A DNA stretch of 64,000 nucleotides from Fratercula arctica (lineage: Eukaryota > Chordata > Aves > Charadriiformes > Alcidae), in NCBI GenBank assembly GCA_947846985.1, contig CANTUZ010000002.1, positions 55,694,885 through 55,758,884 on the forward strand, in the 5' to 3' direction. The notes under the pieces are model-generated. The model saw only the letters and a program-made list of their open reading frames with translations, ran no database searches and was not told the origin of the DNA. Shown piece after piece: positions 62,780-64,000 of the stretch. A program made the translations under genes and the position numbers. Numbering within the stretch: position 1 is the stretch's first letter; every line of letters starts with the position of its first letter.

Positions 62780-62872
62780 CTCATAGTCACTCTCCAAAAA
62801 CTCATGCAGGACCATTTCATAGATCAGAGGTTTCAAAACTGGATCCCGTCTGGGCAAGTAACGACTAATTGC
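62780..62872 (-). CDS. VPS41: VPS41 exon, most upstream in window
   Basis: The exon has a CTATAG acceptor, 93 coding bases and a GTACTG donor. It encodes AISRYLPRRDPVLKPLIYEM and then VLHEFLESDYE. It corresponds to roughly residue 444 onward of the ~854-residue vertebrate protein. Everything before it (the N-terminal WD40-like beta-propeller and the start codon) lies to the right of this window, so the gene is partial here. The first exon in the window is phase 0 on both sides. The 13 exons total 1236 bases including the stop. Confidence 0.95.
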
Positions 62873-64000
62873 CTATAGGAACAAAGAGGACAAAGCATCA
62901 GAAGGGGAATGACATGCAACATCCTGGTACACTGATGATACAAACAGAATTATTGTGAAACAAAAAACCAAGGCTACATGCAAAACATCGCTCCTAGTAA
63001 ACACTGGAAGTGCTGTACATTCATATTTGTAAGCAGTATCCTGAAGGTATTTATTTTAGGATTGCACACATTGGAATTGCATTACTTATCTGAAAGAATT
63101 TTCATTAGAAAGATAGTGGTAAGATACTAGATAGAATGGGAGTATCAGCCATTGCACTTAGAGGAGTCTGAATATTTACTGCTAGTCATTTAGAAAATAA
63201 AACCCACAAAAGACCCCTCAGAAGAAGGTATTTTTCAAAATCCATTTTGTCCAGTCTTGCTCTTATATCTTGTAAAAAAGGTATAAGCATTCATCAGCTG
63301 AAAAATGGGTACTTTTGATTTATGGCTTACTGAGGTCACTAAATTTTATGAAGAGTTCTGTTTTGCCAGCTATTTTTACATATCCAAATGAAAATTAATT
63401 TGAGAATACATCTCTCCAAGGAAAGGGTGAAGGCGTGTGATCTGTTGCTCTATAGGAGGTGTTAAGGAACTGCATTCTGGCAGGCGGGAGACGAGAACCT
63501 GCCAGAATGAATCAGCTCATACCCTGGAATTTCAGCAGAGCATCTTATTAGCCCTATTATTCCATGCAACTAGAGGCCAAGGTTATTACCGTCTGCCAAA
63601 ATAAACCCTATCGCTGCCAGCTGTGCTGGGACTTTGGGCTCGTAGCTGAAGGCCCAATACTGACGAAATCTCTCCAAATGCTCAGAGATGTTGCCTGTTG
63701 CCCACTAATGGCACATGGTGCAGTAGCATTTTGTTACTAAAGTTGCATGAACAAAACAGGAGAAATAAAATCTCATTACATCTTTTTTTTACAGTTTTAA
63801 CAGACAGCAGTGACTATTCACAACGAAGTCTCCTAGTATGTAAATCAAAACAATGGCCTAAGTTACATATTTCATTACAGTCTTCCATCTGTAGGTGAAA
63901 AAGGAGGTAAAAATAAAAGACCAGTAAAAAAAAAGCTTTGTTAATGACTTTGCAAAAATTAAAAGTTCATTGCTCACAGGAGACCTCTTCCCTCCCCATG
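62873..64000 (-). other. VPS41 intron, continues past the window
   Basis: I looked for the upstream VPS41 exon (the segment ending EIGQLK) and did not find it, so it lies beyond 64000. The stretch contains a 12 bp perfect inverted repeat at 63473-63509. Confidence 0.7.
63473..63509. repeat. Perfect 12 bp inverted repeat with 13-base loop
   Basis: CATTCTGGCAGG at 63473-63484 pairs exactly with CCTGCCAGAATG at 63498-63509. The loop is 13 bases. It lies in a VPS41 intron. Too short for a microRNA precursor; function unknown. Confidence 0.85.

Noticed and set aside
1..64000. Endogenous retrovirus, CRISPR array, bacterial operon or tRNA gene
   Set aside because: No paired LTRs, gag/pol/env motifs, regular spacer array, ribosome-binding-site-led gene runs or tRNA cloverleaf were seen. 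All reverse-transcriptase signal here is of the non-LTR CR1 type.

Overview
This is a 64 kb stretch of a bird nuclear genome. Three things point to a bird: dispersed chicken-repeat-1 (CR1) LINE fragments ending in the octamer-like ATTCTATGAT motif, the absence of mammalian SINE or L1 sequence, and two conserved vertebrate genes with split exons. The species cannot be read from the sequence. Exons were mapped by reading the minus strand by eye and comparing with remembered vertebrate proteins; no alignment was run.

Layout. (1) Positions 1-10772 are the start of intron 1 of AMPH (amphiphysin), transcribed leftward. The stretch holds one CR1 copy, a ~172 bp tandem repeat near 5.0-5.5 kb and a very G-rich ~42 bp minisatellite at 9.5-10.2 kb. 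(2) AMPH coding exon 1 is at 10773-10841, minus strand, inside a CpG island of about 10.04-11.08 kb that serves as its promoter region. (3) About 11.1-35.5 kb is intergenic: unique AT-rich DNA with old CR1 pieces, one long degraded antisense LINE (26.2-27.6 kb) and simple repeats. (4) About 35.5-64 kb is the 3' half of VPS41, also on the minus strand. Thirteen coding exons were placed with consistent splice sites and phase. They encode the last 411 residues and the stop, covering the clathrin-heavy-chain-type repeat region and the C-terminal RING-H2 finger. The introns carry CR1 copies, including a 5'-truncated ~3.2 kb element at 57.6-60.8 kb.

How the genes relate. VPS41 and AMPH lie in tandem on the minus strand, as they do in the conserved AMPH-VPS41 neighbourhood of other vertebrates. 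VPS41 is a subunit of the HOPS tethering complex for late endosome/lysosome fusion. AMPH is a BAR-domain protein of clathrin-mediated endocytosis. Both belong to membrane traffic, but nothing here shows that they are co-regulated.

I found no unknown multigene system. The best leads are structural: two near-identical CR1 copies in opposite orientation flanking two VPS41 exons, the G-rich minisatellite about 0.6 kb inside AMPH intron 1, the ~172 bp tandem repeat, and two strong short inverted repeats.
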